The notes: generated from the sequence alone by a model not told the origin. Positions 8,994 through 18,776 are shown, counted from the first letter of the stretch. The stretch is 64,000 nt of DNA from Aliirhizobium wenxiniae (GCF_014201355.1 NZ_JACHEG010000001.1:806001-870000); one strand, 5' to 3'. Numbers and translations: made by a program.

Positions 8994-9845
8994 TTGTACG
9001 AAGCACTGAATCTTCTCGCCATTCTGCCGTTTCCAGACATCGATCCGGTGGCATTTGCCATCGGGCCTCTTGCCGTTCACTGGTATGGCCTGGCCTATGT
9101 CGCCGGCATCATGATCGGCTGGCTTTATGCCCGCAAGCTGATCGACCGGCCGACGCTATGGAAAGGCGATGCCGCACCAATGACAAAGACGCATCTGGAC
9201 GACTTCCTCGTCTGGATTGCCGTAGGTATCGTAGTCGGTGGTCGCACCGGTTATGTCCTGTTCTACGACCTGCCCGTCATGTTGGAAAACCCGATCCGCA
9301 TCATCCAGATCTGGAATGGCGGTATGTCCTTCCATGGCGGCCTGATGGGCGCGATCGTTGCGATGATCCTGTTTGCTCGCAAGAACATGATCCCGGTCTG
9401 GAGCATGTTTGACATCATCGCTGCCGTCGTACCGATTGGTCTGCTTTTCGGTCGCATCGCTAATTTCATCAATGGCGAACTCTGGGGACGGTTGAGCTCA
9501 GCCCCTTGGGCGATTGTTTTCCCCACCGGCGGCCCGTTTGCCCGGCATCCGAGCCAGCTTTATGAAGCCGCGCTGGAAGGAATTGTCCTGCTCCTCCTGC
9601 TTGCCTCCCTAATTTTCGGCATCAAGGCTTTCAAAACGCCGGGGCTTATCGCAGGCATCTTTGTCATGGGTTACGGTTTGTCGCGCATTTTCGTCGAGTT
9701 TTTCCGCGAACCTGACGCGCAGCTGGGATATCTTCTTGGCACAAACTGGCTGACCATGGGCATGGTCCTTTCATCGCCGATGGTGCTGATTGGTCTTTGG
9801 GCTGCTCTGCGGGCGCTGGTTGCGGTCCGTACCGCAAAGGCATGA
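8994..9845 (+). CDS. lgt: Prolipoprotein diacylglyceryl transferase
   Basis: An inner-membrane enzyme that transfers diacylglycerol from phosphatidylglycerol to the lipobox cysteine, the first step of lipoprotein maturation. About 283 residues with seven predicted helices. Motifs: [10 protein letters not shown], the essential HGG in SFHGGLMGA, the signature [23 protein letters not shown] and [11 protein letters not shown]. The start is uncertain: TTG 8994 fits family length and has GGGA seven bases upstream; ATG 8958 would add twelve residues. The MidA-like gene follows after 15 bases. Two lipobox proteins in this window are natural substrates. Confidence 0.93.
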   Translation: MYEALNLLAILPFPDIDPVAFAIGPLAVHWYGLAYVAGIMIGWLYARKLIDRPTLWKGDAAPMTKTHLDDFLVWIAVGIVVGGRTGYVLFYDLPVMLENPIRIIQIWNGGMSFHGGLMGAIVAMILFARKNMIPVWSMFDIIAAVVPIGLLFGRIANFINGELWGRLSSAPWAIVFPTGGPFARHPSQLYEAALEGIVLLLLLASLIFGIKAFKTPGLIAGIFVMGYGLSRIFVEFFREPDAQLGYLLGTNWLTMGMVLSSPMVLIGLWAALRALVAVRTAKA

Positions 9846-9860
9846 GGGATCGAGTCTGCC

Positions 9861-10973
9861 ATGAGCACACCCCAAACCACTCCCCTGGCCGAAAAGATCA
9901 AGAATCTGATCCGGACAAACGGGCCCATCACCGTTACCGATTATTTCGCGCTTTGCCTCGCCGATCCTGAATACGGTTATTACCGCACCCGCGAACCTTT
10001 CGGCCGTCACGGCGATTTCATCACCGCTCCTGAAATCAGCCAACTGTTCGGCGAGATGGTCGGCATCTTCATGGTCCATGCCTGGCAGCAGCACGGCACG
10101 CCTGAAAATGTCCGTTTGGTGGAGATCGGCCCCGGCCGCGGCACGATGATGGCCGACATGTTGCGCGTCATCAAACGGATTTCGCCCGCCCTGTTCGAGC
10201 GGATGACCGTGCATCTGGTCGAAACCAGCGAGCGCCTACGTGGCGTCCAGCGAGTGACGCTCGAAGCCTATTCAACGATGATCAACTGGCACGACAGCTT
10301 CGAGGATGTCCCGGAAGGTTTCTGCCTGATCGCCGCGAACGAGCTGTTCGACGCCATCCCGATCCGACAGTTCATCAAGACGCCTACCGGTTTCCGCGAG
10401 CGGCTGATCGGCCTGGATATCAATGATGAGCTCGCATTCGCCGCCGGTGTCGCGACTGTAGATCCGGTACTTCTTCCATCTCATACCGGCGCGGTCCCGG
10501 ACGGAACGATCTTTGAAGTCGCTCCCGCCCGCCAGGCTGTCATGCAGACCCTCTGCGAGCGCCTTGGGCAATACGGCGGCACCGCCTTGATTATCGATTA
10601 CGGCCACATGGTCACCGGCTTCGGCGATACACTACAGGCCGTGATGAACCATGAGTTCGACCCGCCATTCGCCCATCCCGGCGAAGCGGATCTCACCAGC
10701 CATGTTGATTTCGAAGACCTTGCCAAGGTGGCGCTCGCGAGCGGCGTTCACCTCAATGGCGGCCTGCGCCAGGGCGAATTTCTCTACGGTCTCGGTCTCG
10801 CCGAACGCGCCACCGCTCTTGCCCGCGACAAGGATCCCTCAGAACAGCGCCTCATCGGCGTCGCGGTCGATCGCCTGGCGGGAGAAGGTGCGGGAAAGAT
10901 GGGCGAACTTTTCAAGGTCATCGCGGTTTCAAGCCCGGCCGTGAAGCTTATGCCGTTCCGCGCGATTGATTGA
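9861..10973 (+). CDS. SAM-dependent methyltransferase, MidA/NDUFAF7 family
   Basis: A 370-residue protein of the DUF185/MidA family. The eukaryotic relative NDUFAF7 dimethylates an arginine of complex I subunit NDUFS2. The SAM-binding segment is readable as NVRLVEIGPGRGTMMADMLR, with the N-terminal GHFI-type motif GRHGDFITAPEISQLFGE and a later ALIIDYGHMVTGFGDTLQ. It is packed directly after lgt and before pgeF, probably one operon. A role in complex I assembly is inference from the family. Confidence 0.88.
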   Translation: MSTPQTTPLAEKIKNLIRTNGPITVTDYFALCLADPEYGYYRTREPFGRHGDFITAPEISQLFGEMVGIFMVHAWQQHGTPENVRLVEIGPGRGTMMADMLRVIKRISPALFERMTVHLVETSERLRGVQRVTLEAYSTMINWHDSFEDVPEGFCLIAANELFDAIPIRQFIKTPTGFRERLIGLDINDELAFAAGVATVDPVLLPSHTGAVPDGTIFEVAPARQAVMQTLCERLGQYGGTALIIDYGHMVTGFGDTLQAVMNHEFDPPFAHPGEADLTSHVDFEDLAKVALASGVHLNGGLRQGEFLYGLGLAERATALARDKDPSEQRLIGVAVDRLAGEGAGKMGELFKVIAVSSPAVKLMPFRAID

Positions 10974-11071
10974 ACCTTGGCCGAACTGCATTGACAGATT
11001 GGCGTATATTGCGCCAATCTCGCCCGCACAAGCAGCCGCATTCGCGTGCATTACCTCGTAAAATCAACAGG

Positions 11072-11881
11072 ATGGACGCATATATGCCGAATACCGACCT
11101 GCCTCTGCCGATCGAAAGCGAATTGCTGCGCGAACGGGCAGGCTCACGCATCCGGCACGGCTTTTTCACCCGCAAGGGCGGTGTTTCCGAGGGCATCTAC
11201 GCAGGACTGAACGTCGGCATAGGTTCCGATGACGACCGCGACCGGGTCATCGAGAATCGCGCCCGTGTTGCAGCATGGTTCGAACTGCCGCTGGAGCGAC
11301 TGGCGACCGTCCATCAGGTCCACTCTCCCGATGTGGTAATCGTCGACGAACAATCGGCAGCGAGCGAAAGGCCCAAGGCCGACGCGATGGTGACCAATCT
11401 TCCCGGCATCGTGCTCGGCGTATTGTCGGCCGATTGCGGCCCCATCCTGTTTGCGGATGCCGAGGCCGGCGTGATCGGCGCGGCCCACGCCGGATGGAAG
11501 GGCGCGCTCCACGGCGTGCTCGAAAACACCATTGAAGCCATGGTCTCGCTCGGCGCGGATCGCAGCCGCATCACCGCTGTCCTCGGCCCGTCGATCGGAC
11601 CGAAGAGCTACGAGGTCGGACCAGAATTCGTCTCCAATTTCAAATCTGCCAACCCTTCCTACGAAATCTTCTTTTCCCCCTCGGTGAAGCAGCACCACGC
11701 GATGTTCGACCTTCCGTCACTGACCATCAAGCGTCTCACCGATGCCGGCGTAAAGGCAGAAAACCTGAACCTGGACACCTATCCGGACGCCGAGCGTTTC
11801 TTTTCCTATCGACGCACTACCCACGCAAAAGAGCCGGACTACGGCCGCCAGATTTCAGCGATAACGATCCGGGAGGATTGA
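11072..11881 (+). CDS. pgeF: PgeF/YfiH-family (laccase-domain) protein
   Basis: A 269-residue member of the cysteine/histidine zinc family once called multicopper polyphenol oxidase. Members have purine nucleoside phosphorylase/deaminase activity or help peptidoglycan fidelity. Zinc-site motifs visible: VHQVHSPDV, LGVLSADCGPILF, and AHAGWKGALHG. ATG 11072 is listed; ATG 11084 with AGGA eleven bases upstream is equally possible. The stop is one base from the next gene, indicating coupling with the M24 protein. Confidence 0.88.
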   Translation: MDAYMPNTDLPLPIESELLRERAGSRIRHGFFTRKGGVSEGIYAGLNVGIGSDDDRDRVIENRARVAAWFELPLERLATVHQVHSPDVVIVDEQSAASERPKADAMVTNLPGIVLGVLSADCGPILFADAEAGVIGAAHAGWKGALHGVLENTIEAMVSLGADRSRITAVLGPSIGPKSYEVGPEFVSNFKSANPSYEIFFSPSVKQHHAMFDLPSLTIKRLTDAGVKAENLNLDTYPDAERFFSYRRTTHAKEPDYGRQISAITIRED

Positions 11882-11882
11882 G

Positions 11883-13034
11883 ATGGCATTGCATTTCGAA
11901 CGCGACGAATATTCCGCCCGCCTGAACCGGCTTCTCGCCGAGATGCAGGATCAGAAGCTCGATGCCGTGCTGATCTTCGCACAGGAAAGCATGTACTGGC
12001 TCACAGGCTATGACACGTTCGGTTATTGCTTTTTCCAGACCCTGATCGTCAAGGCGGACGGGTCGATGACGCTACTGACACGGTCGGCAGACCTGCGTCA
12101 GGCACGCCAGACGTCGATCATCGAGAATATTTCCATCTGGGTCGATCGGGTGAACGCCGACCCTACGCTCGACCTGAAGAACCTCCTGAGCGACATGGAT
12201 CTGCTCGGAGCAAAAATCGGCATTGAATACGATACGCATGGCATGACCGGCCGCGTCGCCCGTCTCATAGACAACCAGCTTTCCACGTTCGGTCAGTTGA
12301 TCGACGCCTCCTATCTCGTCGGCGGCCTGCGCCTGATCAAAAGCCCGGCCGAAATCGCCTATGCAAGGCATGCAGCCGAACTGGCAGACGATGCATTGGA
12401 TGCGGCCCTTCCGTTGATCAAAGCCGGCGGAGATGAGTCAGACATTCTGGCAGCAATGCAGGGCGCGGTATTTTCCGGCGGCGGCGATTATCCAGCCAAC
12501 GAATTCATTATCGGCTCCGGTGAAGATGCGCTTCTGTGCAGGTACAAGGCCGGCCGGCGCAAGCTCGAAGCCAATGACCAGCTGACTCTCGAATGGGCTG
12601 GTGCCTCAGCGCATTATCATGCAGCCATGATGCGTACTGTCGTGATCGGCGAGCCGTCGCTCCGACACCGCGAGCTCTACAAGGCCTGCCTGGAAACCAT
12701 CCAGGCGATCGAGGAAGTGCTTCGCCCCGGCCACACCTTCGGCGATGTCTTCGACACCCATGCCCGCATCCTTGATGAACGCGGCCTTTCCCGCCACCGG
12801 CTGAACGCCTGCGGTTACTCGCTCGGTGCCCGCTTCTCGCCGTCATGGATGGAGCAGCAGATGTTCCATGTCGGCAATCCGCAGGAAATCCTTCCCGACA
12901 TGACACTCTTTGTCCACATGATCATCATGGATTCCGATAGCGGCACGGCAATGACGCTCGGCCACACCTATCTGACGACCGAAGGTGCGCCGGAACCGCT
13001 CTCACGAAGAGGCCTCGACCTGATCGTCTGCTGA
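11883..13034 (+). CDS. M24 (creatinase/Xaa-Pro peptidase-fold) protein lacking metal ligands
   Basis: A 383-residue pita-bread-fold protein with a creatinase N-terminal domain (about 10-140) and an M24 domain (about 155-380). The five metal ligands of Xaa-Pro peptidases (D, D, H, E, E) do not line up. The first motif reads EWAGASAHYHAAMMRT (237-252), the histidine loop reads NACGYSLG (308-315), and the glutamate strands read FVHMIIM and TLGHTYL. This is the pattern of metal-free relatives such as creatinase and the ectoine hydrolase DoeA, so a C-N hydrolase of a small amidino or cyclic compound fits better than a peptidase. The substrate is unknown. Confidence 0.85.
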   Translation: MALHFERDEYSARLNRLLAEMQDQKLDAVLIFAQESMYWLTGYDTFGYCFFQTLIVKADGSMTLLTRSADLRQARQTSIIENISIWVDRVNADPTLDLKNLLSDMDLLGAKIGIEYDTHGMTGRVARLIDNQLSTFGQLIDASYLVGGLRLIKSPAEIAYARHAAELADDALDAALPLIKAGGDESDILAAMQGAVFSGGGDYPANEFIIGSGEDALLCRYKAGRRKLEANDQLTLEWAGASAHYHAAMMRTVVIGEPSLRHRELYKACLETIQAIEEVLRPGHTFGDVFDTHARILDERGLSRHRLNACGYSLGARFSPSWMEQQMFHVGNPQEILPDMTLFVHMIIMDSDSGTAMTLGHTYLTTEGAPEPLSRRGLDLIVC

Positions 13035-13052
13035 GCGCACTATTTCCCGCAA

Positions 13053-13081
13053 TTGACACGTCCGAAAAGCCACCTCTAAGC
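13053..13081 (+). promoter_or_regulatory. Sigma-70-type promoter candidate for the lipoprotein gene
   Basis: A perfect -35 TTGACA (13053-13058), a 17-base spacer and CTAAGC as a weak -10. It lies just after the M24 gene and about 30 bases before the lipoprotein start. Confidence 0.4.
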
Positions 13082-13113
13082 TCGGTTGAGGCGGAGATTA
13101 GAGAGGTAAATGG

Positions 13114-13899
13114 GTGCAGCGATCGGGATCATGGCATATCGCTACAGCTCTTGCCTTCTCGCTCGCGCTTTCAGCCTGCAATACGACCGATGCCCTGACG
13201 CCGCAGGTCGATATCGGCGGTGGAACGGAAAGAACCTCCAGCCCGGTCACCCAGGCCGATACCGATCGAATGGTCGGAACCTATAACACCTCGCCGATTC
13301 AATCCGCTCCACCTGCCTCGAATATCTATGCCCATAGACATGGCAATACCTTGGATAGCCAGGCGCGGGCCTTGAACGACGGCGAGACCGTTTCGCCATC
13401 CTCATCAGGCCCACCGCCGGAATGGCAAGGGCAAGTCGCCAACGGCCAGATAGAGACGCCTTCCTCTGGTAGCCCACGGATCACCTCCCCGGCACATCAG
13501 GCGGAATTACCATCGTCATCGGCTGAGAGCGCTGGAACGATCCGTTTCCTCCCAATCATCGGCGCTCCGGTCGAAGCCGTCACACCTCTCTCGCGCCAGC
13601 TTGCAGTAGCCGCTCGCACAAGCGGTGTACGCATTAGACCTTCTTCAGATACCAACACCGAACACATCCTGAAGGGCTATTTTTCCGCCCTCTCCGATGA
13701 TGGCAAGGTGACGGTCGTCTATGTCTGGGACGTACTCGACAATGGCGGCGCGCGGCTGCACCGGATGCAGGGGCAGGAAACACTATCCGCACAAGGACCA
13801 GATCCCTGGGCGGCAATACCGGCATCCGTCATGCAGTCGATTGCGGACAAGACCATATCGGGGTATCTCGACTGGCGGCAAACGGCATCCCGGCTGTAA
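13114..13899 (+). CDS. Putative lipoprotein, unknown function
   Basis: A 261-residue protein starting at GTG 13114 with GAGAGGT upstream. The signal peptide ends in the lipobox LSAC with the acceptor Cys22. A Ser/Pro-rich low-complexity region (about 40-145) leads to a compact C-terminal part (about 145-260) containing GTIRFLPIIGAPVEAVTPLS and GYFSALSDDGKVTVVYVWDVLD. It is expected to be anchored to the inner or outer membrane facing the periplasm. No named family is recognised. A short GC stem followed by T6 after the stop may end transcription. Confidence 0.8.
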   Translation: MQRSGSWHIATALAFSLALSACNTTDALTPQVDIGGGTERTSSPVTQADTDRMVGTYNTSPIQSAPPASNIYAHRHGNTLDSQARALNDGETVSPSSSGPPPEWQGQVANGQIETPSSGSPRITSPAHQAELPSSSAESAGTIRFLPIIGAPVEAVTPLSRQLAVAARTSGVRIRPSSDTNTEHILKGYFSALSDDGKVTVVYVWDVLDNGGARLHRMQGQETLSAQGPDPWAAIPASVMQSIADKTISGYLDWRQTASRL

Positions 13900-14027
13900 T
13901 CGGGGCTTTTTTGGGCCTCAAGTCACAGTTCATTCATAAAATTGCGTGCGCATTTGGAAAACGCTCTTGCATTCAAGGGCAGCGGCGGTAAAAGGCCCCC
14001 ATCCAGCTTCAATACAGGCGGACCGAA

Positions 14028-14960
14028 ATGAAGGTTTTCGCAGGCAATTCGAACCGGCATCTGGCCGACGCGATCTGCAGCTATCTCAATGTCCCAGTCG
14101 GAAAAGCCAGTGTAAGGCGTTTTGCAGACCAGGAAATCTTCGTAGAAATTCAGGAAAACGTGCGCGGCGAGGATGTATTCGTCATCCAGTCCACGTCGTT
14201 CCCGACCAACGATCATCTGATGGAATTGCTCATCATGATCGATGCGTTCCGGCGAGCGTCCGCACGGCGCATCACGGCGGTGCTTCCCTATTTCGGTTAT
14301 GCAAGACAGGATCGCAAGGCAGGCCCGCGTACGCCGATCTCGGCCAAGCTCGTCGCCAACCTGATCACCGAGGCAGGCGCCGACCGCGTTCTGACCCTCG
14401 ACCTGCATGCCGGCCAGATCCAGGGCTTCTTCGACATTCCGACGGACAACCTCTACGCCGTGCCGATCCTGGCGCGTGACGTGAAGGAAAACTACGACCT
14501 GAACAACGTCATGGTCGTATCACCCGACGTCGGCGGCGTGGTGCGTGCCCGTTCGCTCGCCAAGCGCCTCGATTGCCAGCTTGCAATCGTCGACAAGCGT
14601 CGTGAACGTGCAGGTGAATCGGAAGTCATGAACGTCATTGGTGACGTTACCGGCAAGGACTGTCTGTTGATCGACGATATCGTCGATTCCGGCGGCACGC
14701 TTTGCAACGCGGCGGAAGCCCTGTTGAAGAACGGCGCCACCAGCGTCACCGCCTACATCACCCACGGCGTTCTGTCCGGCGGCGCGGTCACCCGCATCTC
14801 CTCGTCGAAGCTGAAGGAACTGGTCATCACCGACTCGCTCCAGCCGACGACGGCAGTTCAATCCGCCCCGAACATTCGCGTCATCTCGACGGCGCAGCTT
14901 CTCGGCGAGGCGATCAACCGCACGGCGATGGAATCCTCCGTTTCCAGCCTGTTCGACTGA
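14028..14960 (+). CDS. prs: Ribose-phosphate pyrophosphokinase
   Basis: Makes phosphoribosyl pyrophosphate (PRPP) from ribose 5-phosphate and ATP, feeding purine, pyrimidine, histidine, tryptophan and NAD synthesis. The 310 residues match bacterial class I enzymes. Visible motifs are the ATP-binding flexible loop [18 protein letters not shown] (about 94-111), the metal-binding [11 protein letters not shown], and the PRPP loop [17 protein letters not shown]. It starts at ATG 14028 and is closed by its own terminator. The apt gene about 14 kb downstream uses its product. Confidence 0.97.
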   Translation: MKVFAGNSNRHLADAICSYLNVPVGKASVRRFADQEIFVEIQENVRGEDVFVIQSTSFPTNDHLMELLIMIDAFRRASARRITAVLPYFGYARQDRKAGPRTPISAKLVANLITEAGADRVLTLDLHAGQIQGFFDIPTDNLYAVPILARDVKENYDLNNVMVVSPDVGGVVRARSLAKRLDCQLAIVDKRRERAGESEVMNVIGDVTGKDCLLIDDIVDSGGTLCNAAEALLKNGATSVTAYITHGVLSGGAVTRISSSKLKELVITDSLQPTTAVQSAPNIRVISTAQLLGEAINRTAMESSVSSLFD

Positions 14961-15000
14961 TTGCTTCAAGCTTTCAGACGCAATTTTCCAAATCTTTCAG

Positions 15001-15040
15001 TCGGGCCGAAAGTCGATATCGATTTTCGGCCCGATGTTTT
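15001..15040 (+). terminator. Terminator of prs
   Basis: An 11-bp perfect stem (15001-15011 with 15024-15034) extendable through the loop, followed by TGTTTT. It starts 40 bases after the prs stop. Confidence 0.85.
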
Positions 15041-15074
15041 AGGTTGAACTCAATTCAACGGGGAGGAATCACGA

Positions 15075-15593
15075 ATGTCATTCATATCGACCCATATGGC
15101 CAAGCTGCCGCTTCTTATACTGCTACCGCTTCTTTCTGCATGCGTCGAAGGTGGTCCGCCCTCCGGCCCAGGAGGATATTATCCACCTCCCCGCCCCGAT
15201 CGCGGTCCGCAGATGTGCACCATGGACTATCGCCCGGTTTGCGGCGAAAGAGGCGGACGACTGGAAACTTTCGGCAATTCCTGCCAGGCGAATGCGCGTG
15301 GTTTCCGTGTCATCGGTTCCGGCGAATGCAGAGGCTCCGGCAGGCCGGATCGTCCGGACTGGGACCGCCCCGGTCGGCCTGACAGGCCGGATTGGGATCG
15401 CCCAGGCAGACCTGACCGTCCCGATTGGGACAGGCCGGGCAATCCCGGCAGACCTCAACCCGGTGGCATCTGCACCCGCGAATACCGCCCAGTCTGCGGC
15501 CAGCGCGGCGGCCGCACCCAGACCTTCCCCAATGCCTGCGAGGCAAACAACGCCGGTTTCGGGATCATTTCATCCGGCGAATGCCGCCGCTGA
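15075..15593 (+). CDS. Lipoprotein with two Kazal-like domains and a repeat linker
   Basis: A 172-residue protein. The signal peptide ends in the lipobox LLSAC (Cys23). Two Kazal-type cysteine-rich domains follow, residues 48-85 and 133-170, each with the pattern C...YRPVCG.....TF.N.C.A...GF.....GEC. They are joined by three near-perfect copies of an 11-residue unit, RPDRPDWDRPG (90-122). Kazal domains are serine protease inhibitors, so a surface or periplasmic role against host, predator or self proteases is inferred. GGGGAGGA upstream supports ATG 15075. Confidence 0.85.
   Translation: MSFISTHMAKLPLLILLPLLSACVEGGPPSGPGGYYPPPRPDRGPQMCTMDYRPVCGERGGRLETFGNSCQANARGFRVIGSGECRGSGRPDRPDWDRPGRPDRPDWDRPGRPDRPDWDRPGNPGRPQPGGICTREYRPVCGQRGGRTQTFPNACEANNAGFGIISSGECRR
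15342..15440 (+). repeat. Three 33-bp tandem repeats inside the Kazal lipoprotein gene
   Basis: In-frame units encoding RPDRPDWDRPG three times. Base-level differences between copies show the array is not brand-new, but such coding repeats often vary in copy number between strains. Confidence 0.85.
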
Positions 15594-15614
15594 TAAAAAT
15601 CGCGGGAAGACAGC

Positions 15615-15650
15615 TGCAAAACGCCGGGGCAATCGTCCCGGCGTTTTGCA
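15615..15650 (+). terminator. Strong hairpin terminator after the Kazal lipoprotein gene
   Basis: A perfect 14-bp stem (15615-15628 with 15637-15650) with an A-rich 5' side and TTTT within the 3' arm, 22 bases after the stop codon. The T-run is inside the stem rather than after it. Confidence 0.75.
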
Positions 15651-15700
15651 TTCGGCAAACACGTTGACTATGTAGGTCCGGTACATCCAAGGAGTCCCGC

Positions 15701-15958
15701 ATGGCCGCCCGCGACCGCTATTCCCGAAAGCTCGAATGTTCCCAGTGCGGCAACACCGGTTTTGCCGAGGTTTCCGAAATCGATGACAAGCGCGCCGCCA
15801 ACCGGGATTTCCGCATCGACGAACTGCCAAAGAGTTTCCGGACGGAATTTGCCTCCACCGACCCGCGCAAGCACATGATCCGCTGCAGTGATTGCGGCTT
15901 CAAGTTCCGCTTCGAGCAAAAGTCAGTCTACGCACCGGGCGGCGAAGCGCGTCGCTGA
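15701..15958 (+). CDS. Small zinc-ribbon protein
   Basis: An 85-residue protein with two CxxC knuckles, CSQC at 13-16 and CSDC at 62-65, flanked by basic and aromatic residues. This suggests one structural zinc ion and possible nucleic-acid or protein binding. GGAG precedes ATG 15701. It is not recognised as a named family, and it is convergent with the large c-di-GMP gene that follows. Confidence 0.82.
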   Translation: MAARDRYSRKLECSQCGNTGFAEVSEIDDKRAANRDFRIDELPKSFRTEFASTDPRKHMIRCSDCGFKFRFEQKSVYAPGGEARR

Positions 15959-15989
15959 TGCTCCAGCCTCAACTCGTCAGCCAAGGCGG

Positions 15990-18776
15990 TCAGGCCGCCT
16001 CGGTTAGATTTTGCTTGTCGATCGGCATCGGACGCCCAAGAAGATAGCCCTGCGCTTCATGGCAGCCTTCCTGCCTCAGGATATCCAGCTGAATGGATGT
16101 CTCGACCCCTTCGGCAAGCACCGGAATGCGCAATCCCTGTCCCAGAGCCAGAATGGCCCGGACCATCGCTTTCGCTTCCTCGCTCCTATCGACATCGGCC
16201 AGAAAGCTGCGGTCGAGCTTGATCTTGTCGAACGGGAAGGACTGAAGGGTCTCCAATGACGAATAGCCGGTACCGAAATCATCGATGGCGATGGAAACAC
16301 CGAGCGCCTTGATTGCCCGTAGCGCATGCAGCGCCCGCTGCTTGTCGCTGAAGATCGAACTTTCGGTAATCTCCAGCTCCAGGCGGCTAGATTTCAATCC
16401 CGTCTCGATCAGAACCCGATGAACGAGTGCCGGCATGTCCGTGTGTGCGATCTGCACAGGCGAAAGATTGACTGCAATCTTGTGTGCGACGGGCCAGCCG
16501 GCCGCCTCACGGCAAGCCTCGCGAAGCACCCATTCACCGATCGGCAGGATGGCGCCGCATTCTTCCGCAACAGGTATGAAATCTGCAGGGGAAACGAGGC
16601 CTCGCTCCGGATGACGCCAGCGCAGCAGCACCTCGTAACCGGTGATTTCTCCCGTGGGAACAGACTTCTGGACCTGATAATTCAGGTGAAGCTGCTTTTC
16701 CTCGATGGCGACCCAAAGCTCCTTCGCCATCTTGGTGCGGTCACGGGCGGCCTCATCCATTTCCACGTCGTAGAAGCAGACTTGGCCGGATAGCGATCCT
16801 TTGGCGCGATACATCGCAAGATCGGCATTGGCGATGAGCGCCTCCGGCGACTGTCCGTCATTCGGATAGAGTGCAACGCCCATGCTTGCACCGGTGCTCA
16901 GGCGATGCCCCTCGACATCCATGGGGCGGTTGAATTCGCTCATCATGCGATCCAGCAACACACTGACTTCGCCGATCTCGTCATATCGCATGGCCGCCAC
17001 GAATTCGTCGCCGCCAAAACGAGCAAAGATCTGATTGGCCCCGATGACCCTGAGCATGCGGCGGGAAATTTCCTTGAGTACGGCATCGCCGACGCCATGT
17101 CCTAACTGGTCGTTGATCTGCTTGAACCTGTTCAGATCGATACCGATCACCGCCAGCCGATGGTCGGAACTCTCCGCATGCAGAACCTCGCTTTCCAGAT
17201 GGCTCATGAAAGCGGCTCTATTGGGAAGCTCCGTCAGGCTGTCGTGACGCGCCATGAAAGCGATCTGCTCCTCGGAGCGAACCTGCTCACTGATATCCTC
17301 GAAGGTCGAAACCCAGCCCCCGTCGGTGAGCACGTTCAGCCCAATGCGAAATGTCTGTCCACCGGCCGTGCGGTGCACGATGCCACGCTGCCCTGATCTC
17401 ATTGCAGACATATAGCGATTGTAGTGTTCTTGTGCACGCGTCAGAGCATCCTGCGGGTCGAAGTAGGACATCTCATAACCCTTGCGCACGATGTCCCAGT
17501 AACTGACCCCCGGCCCAACGAAACCTTTCGGAAACTTGAACATCTCGCGATAACGCCCGTTGCAAAGTATCAGCCTTTCGTGTCGGTCGAAAAGGCAGAT
17601 GCCCTGGCTCATGTTTTCCAGCGCAAGGTCCAGATTTTGCGTGACCTGAGCGATACGGTCACTGTCTTGTTTTTGTCGGGTTATGTCGCGCGTGATCTTG
17701 GCGTAACCGATCAGAACGCCGTCCTCATCACGGATCGGCTGAATTACGACATGCGCCCAGAACCACGTACCATCTTTTCTGTATCGCTTTCCTTCTGCTT
17801 CGAAACGACCGCTATCGCGCGCCGTTGACAAGGCCAATTCGGGCATCCCCGCAGCCTGATCATCACGTGAATAGAAACGCGCGAAACTCTGGCCAATAAT
17901 TTCCTTTGCAGCATATCCCTTTGCACGCTCTGCACCGGCATTCCAGTTGGTAACGACGCCTGCCGGATCCAGCATGTAAATCGCATAATCGGTCACGCCA
18001 CGAACGAGCAGCTGGAAGTTCCTCTCGCTGGCCTTGGACGATCGCGCGGCGCGGCTCGAAACGATCGCGGCGGTCGCCGCCGACCCGATGAGCGACAGGG
18101 ACACGACGACGATCGTCGATAACATCAGCGGCCTGGACATCGAGCCAACTTCGATAGCCATGGAAAGATCAGGAACGAAAGTCGCCGCTCCCATGGCGAT
18201 AAAATGCATGCATATGATCGCCAGCGACAATATGCCCGCAGCCAGGACGACGACCTTTGCGCCTCTCGATAGCGCAATGACAAAGCCTATCGGTGCCATG
18301 AACATGGCTGCAGAAATCGCGACAAACACCAGCGAACGATCCCAGACAATCGCGCCTGCAAACTCAATGGCAGACATCCCGGTGAAATGCATGCAGGAAA
18401 CTCCCGCACCGAACACAACACCCGCCCCGGCAGCCGCGGAGCGCGTCGGAATGATGAGAACGAGGGCTGCTGCTGCAAAGGTTGCTACGAAAGCCAGCCC
18501 CAGTGAAACCAGCGTCAGCGCAAAGTCGAAGCGGAAAGCATGCCCGGGATCATAGGCGAGCATCGCGACAAAGTGCGTTGCCCATATGCCGAAGCCTCCG
18601 GCTCCTGCAGCAACCGAAGCCCATATTATACGCGCAGCACGATTTGCTTCCCGTGCCCGCCCGATGAATGACACCGTTGCAAGGTTTGCCAGAAAGCAAA
18701 GTATACCCGCCACAAGCACGAGCCTAAGATTGTGTTCCTGCACCAGGCAAGTGACGACGCCATACATCAATTTCAT
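15990..18776 (-). CDS. MHYT-PAS-PAS-GGDEF-EAL cyclic-di-GMP enzyme
   Basis: A 928-residue inner-membrane protein. Residues 1-240 form the seven-helix MHYT sensor with its repeated HF(V/T/I)xM motifs (ATHFVAML, MHFTGM, MHFIAM), thought to bind copper and sense a diatomic gas. Two PAS domains follow (about 255-370 and 380-495), then GGDEF with an intact GGDEF at 588-592, and EAL (about 690-915) with EVL at 715-717 and the IDDFGTGYSS, KLDRSF and EGVE motifs intact. Both synthesis and hydrolysis of c-di-GMP are possible. It is transcribed alone. Confidence 0.93.
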   Translation of the reverse strand: MKLMYGVVTCLVQEHNLRLVLVAGILCFLANLATVSFIGRAREANRAARIIWASVAAGAGGFGIWATHFVAMLAYDPGHAFRFDFALTLVSLGLAFVATFAAAALVLIIPTRSAAAGAGVVFGAGVSCMHFTGMSAIEFAGAIVWDRSLVFVAISAAMFMAPIGFVIALSRGAKVVVLAAGILSLAIICMHFIAMGAATFVPDLSMAIEVGSMSRPLMLSTIVVVSLSLIGSAATAAIVSSRAARSSKASERNFQLLVRGVTDYAIYMLDPAGVVTNWNAGAERAKGYAAKEIIGQSFARFYSRDDQAAGMPELALSTARDSGRFEAEGKRYRKDGTWFWAHVVIQPIRDEDGVLIGYAKITRDITRQKQDSDRIAQVTQNLDLALENMSQGICLFDRHERLILCNGRYREMFKFPKGFVGPGVSYWDIVRKGYEMSYFDPQDALTRAQEHYNRYMSAMRSGQRGIVHRTAGGQTFRIGLNVLTDGGWVSTFEDISEQVRSEEQIAFMARHDSLTELPNRAAFMSHLESEVLHAESSDHRLAVIGIDLNRFKQINDQLGHGVGDAVLKEISRRMLRVIGANQIFARFGGDEFVAAMRYDEIGEVSVLLDRMMSEFNRPMDVEGHRLSTGASMGVALYPNDGQSPEALIANADLAMYRAKGSLSGQVCFYDVEMDEAARDRTKMAKELWVAIEEKQLHLNYQVQKSVPTGEITGYEVLLRWRHPERGLVSPADFIPVAEECGAILPIGEWVLREACREAAGWPVAHKIAVNLSPVQIAHTDMPALVHRVLIETGLKSSRLELEITESSIFSDKQRALHALRAIKALGVSIAIDDFGTGYSSLETLQSFPFDKIKLDRSFLADVDRSEEAKAMVRAILALGQGLRIPVLAEGVETSIQLDILRQEGCHEAQGYLLGRPMPIDKQNLTEAA

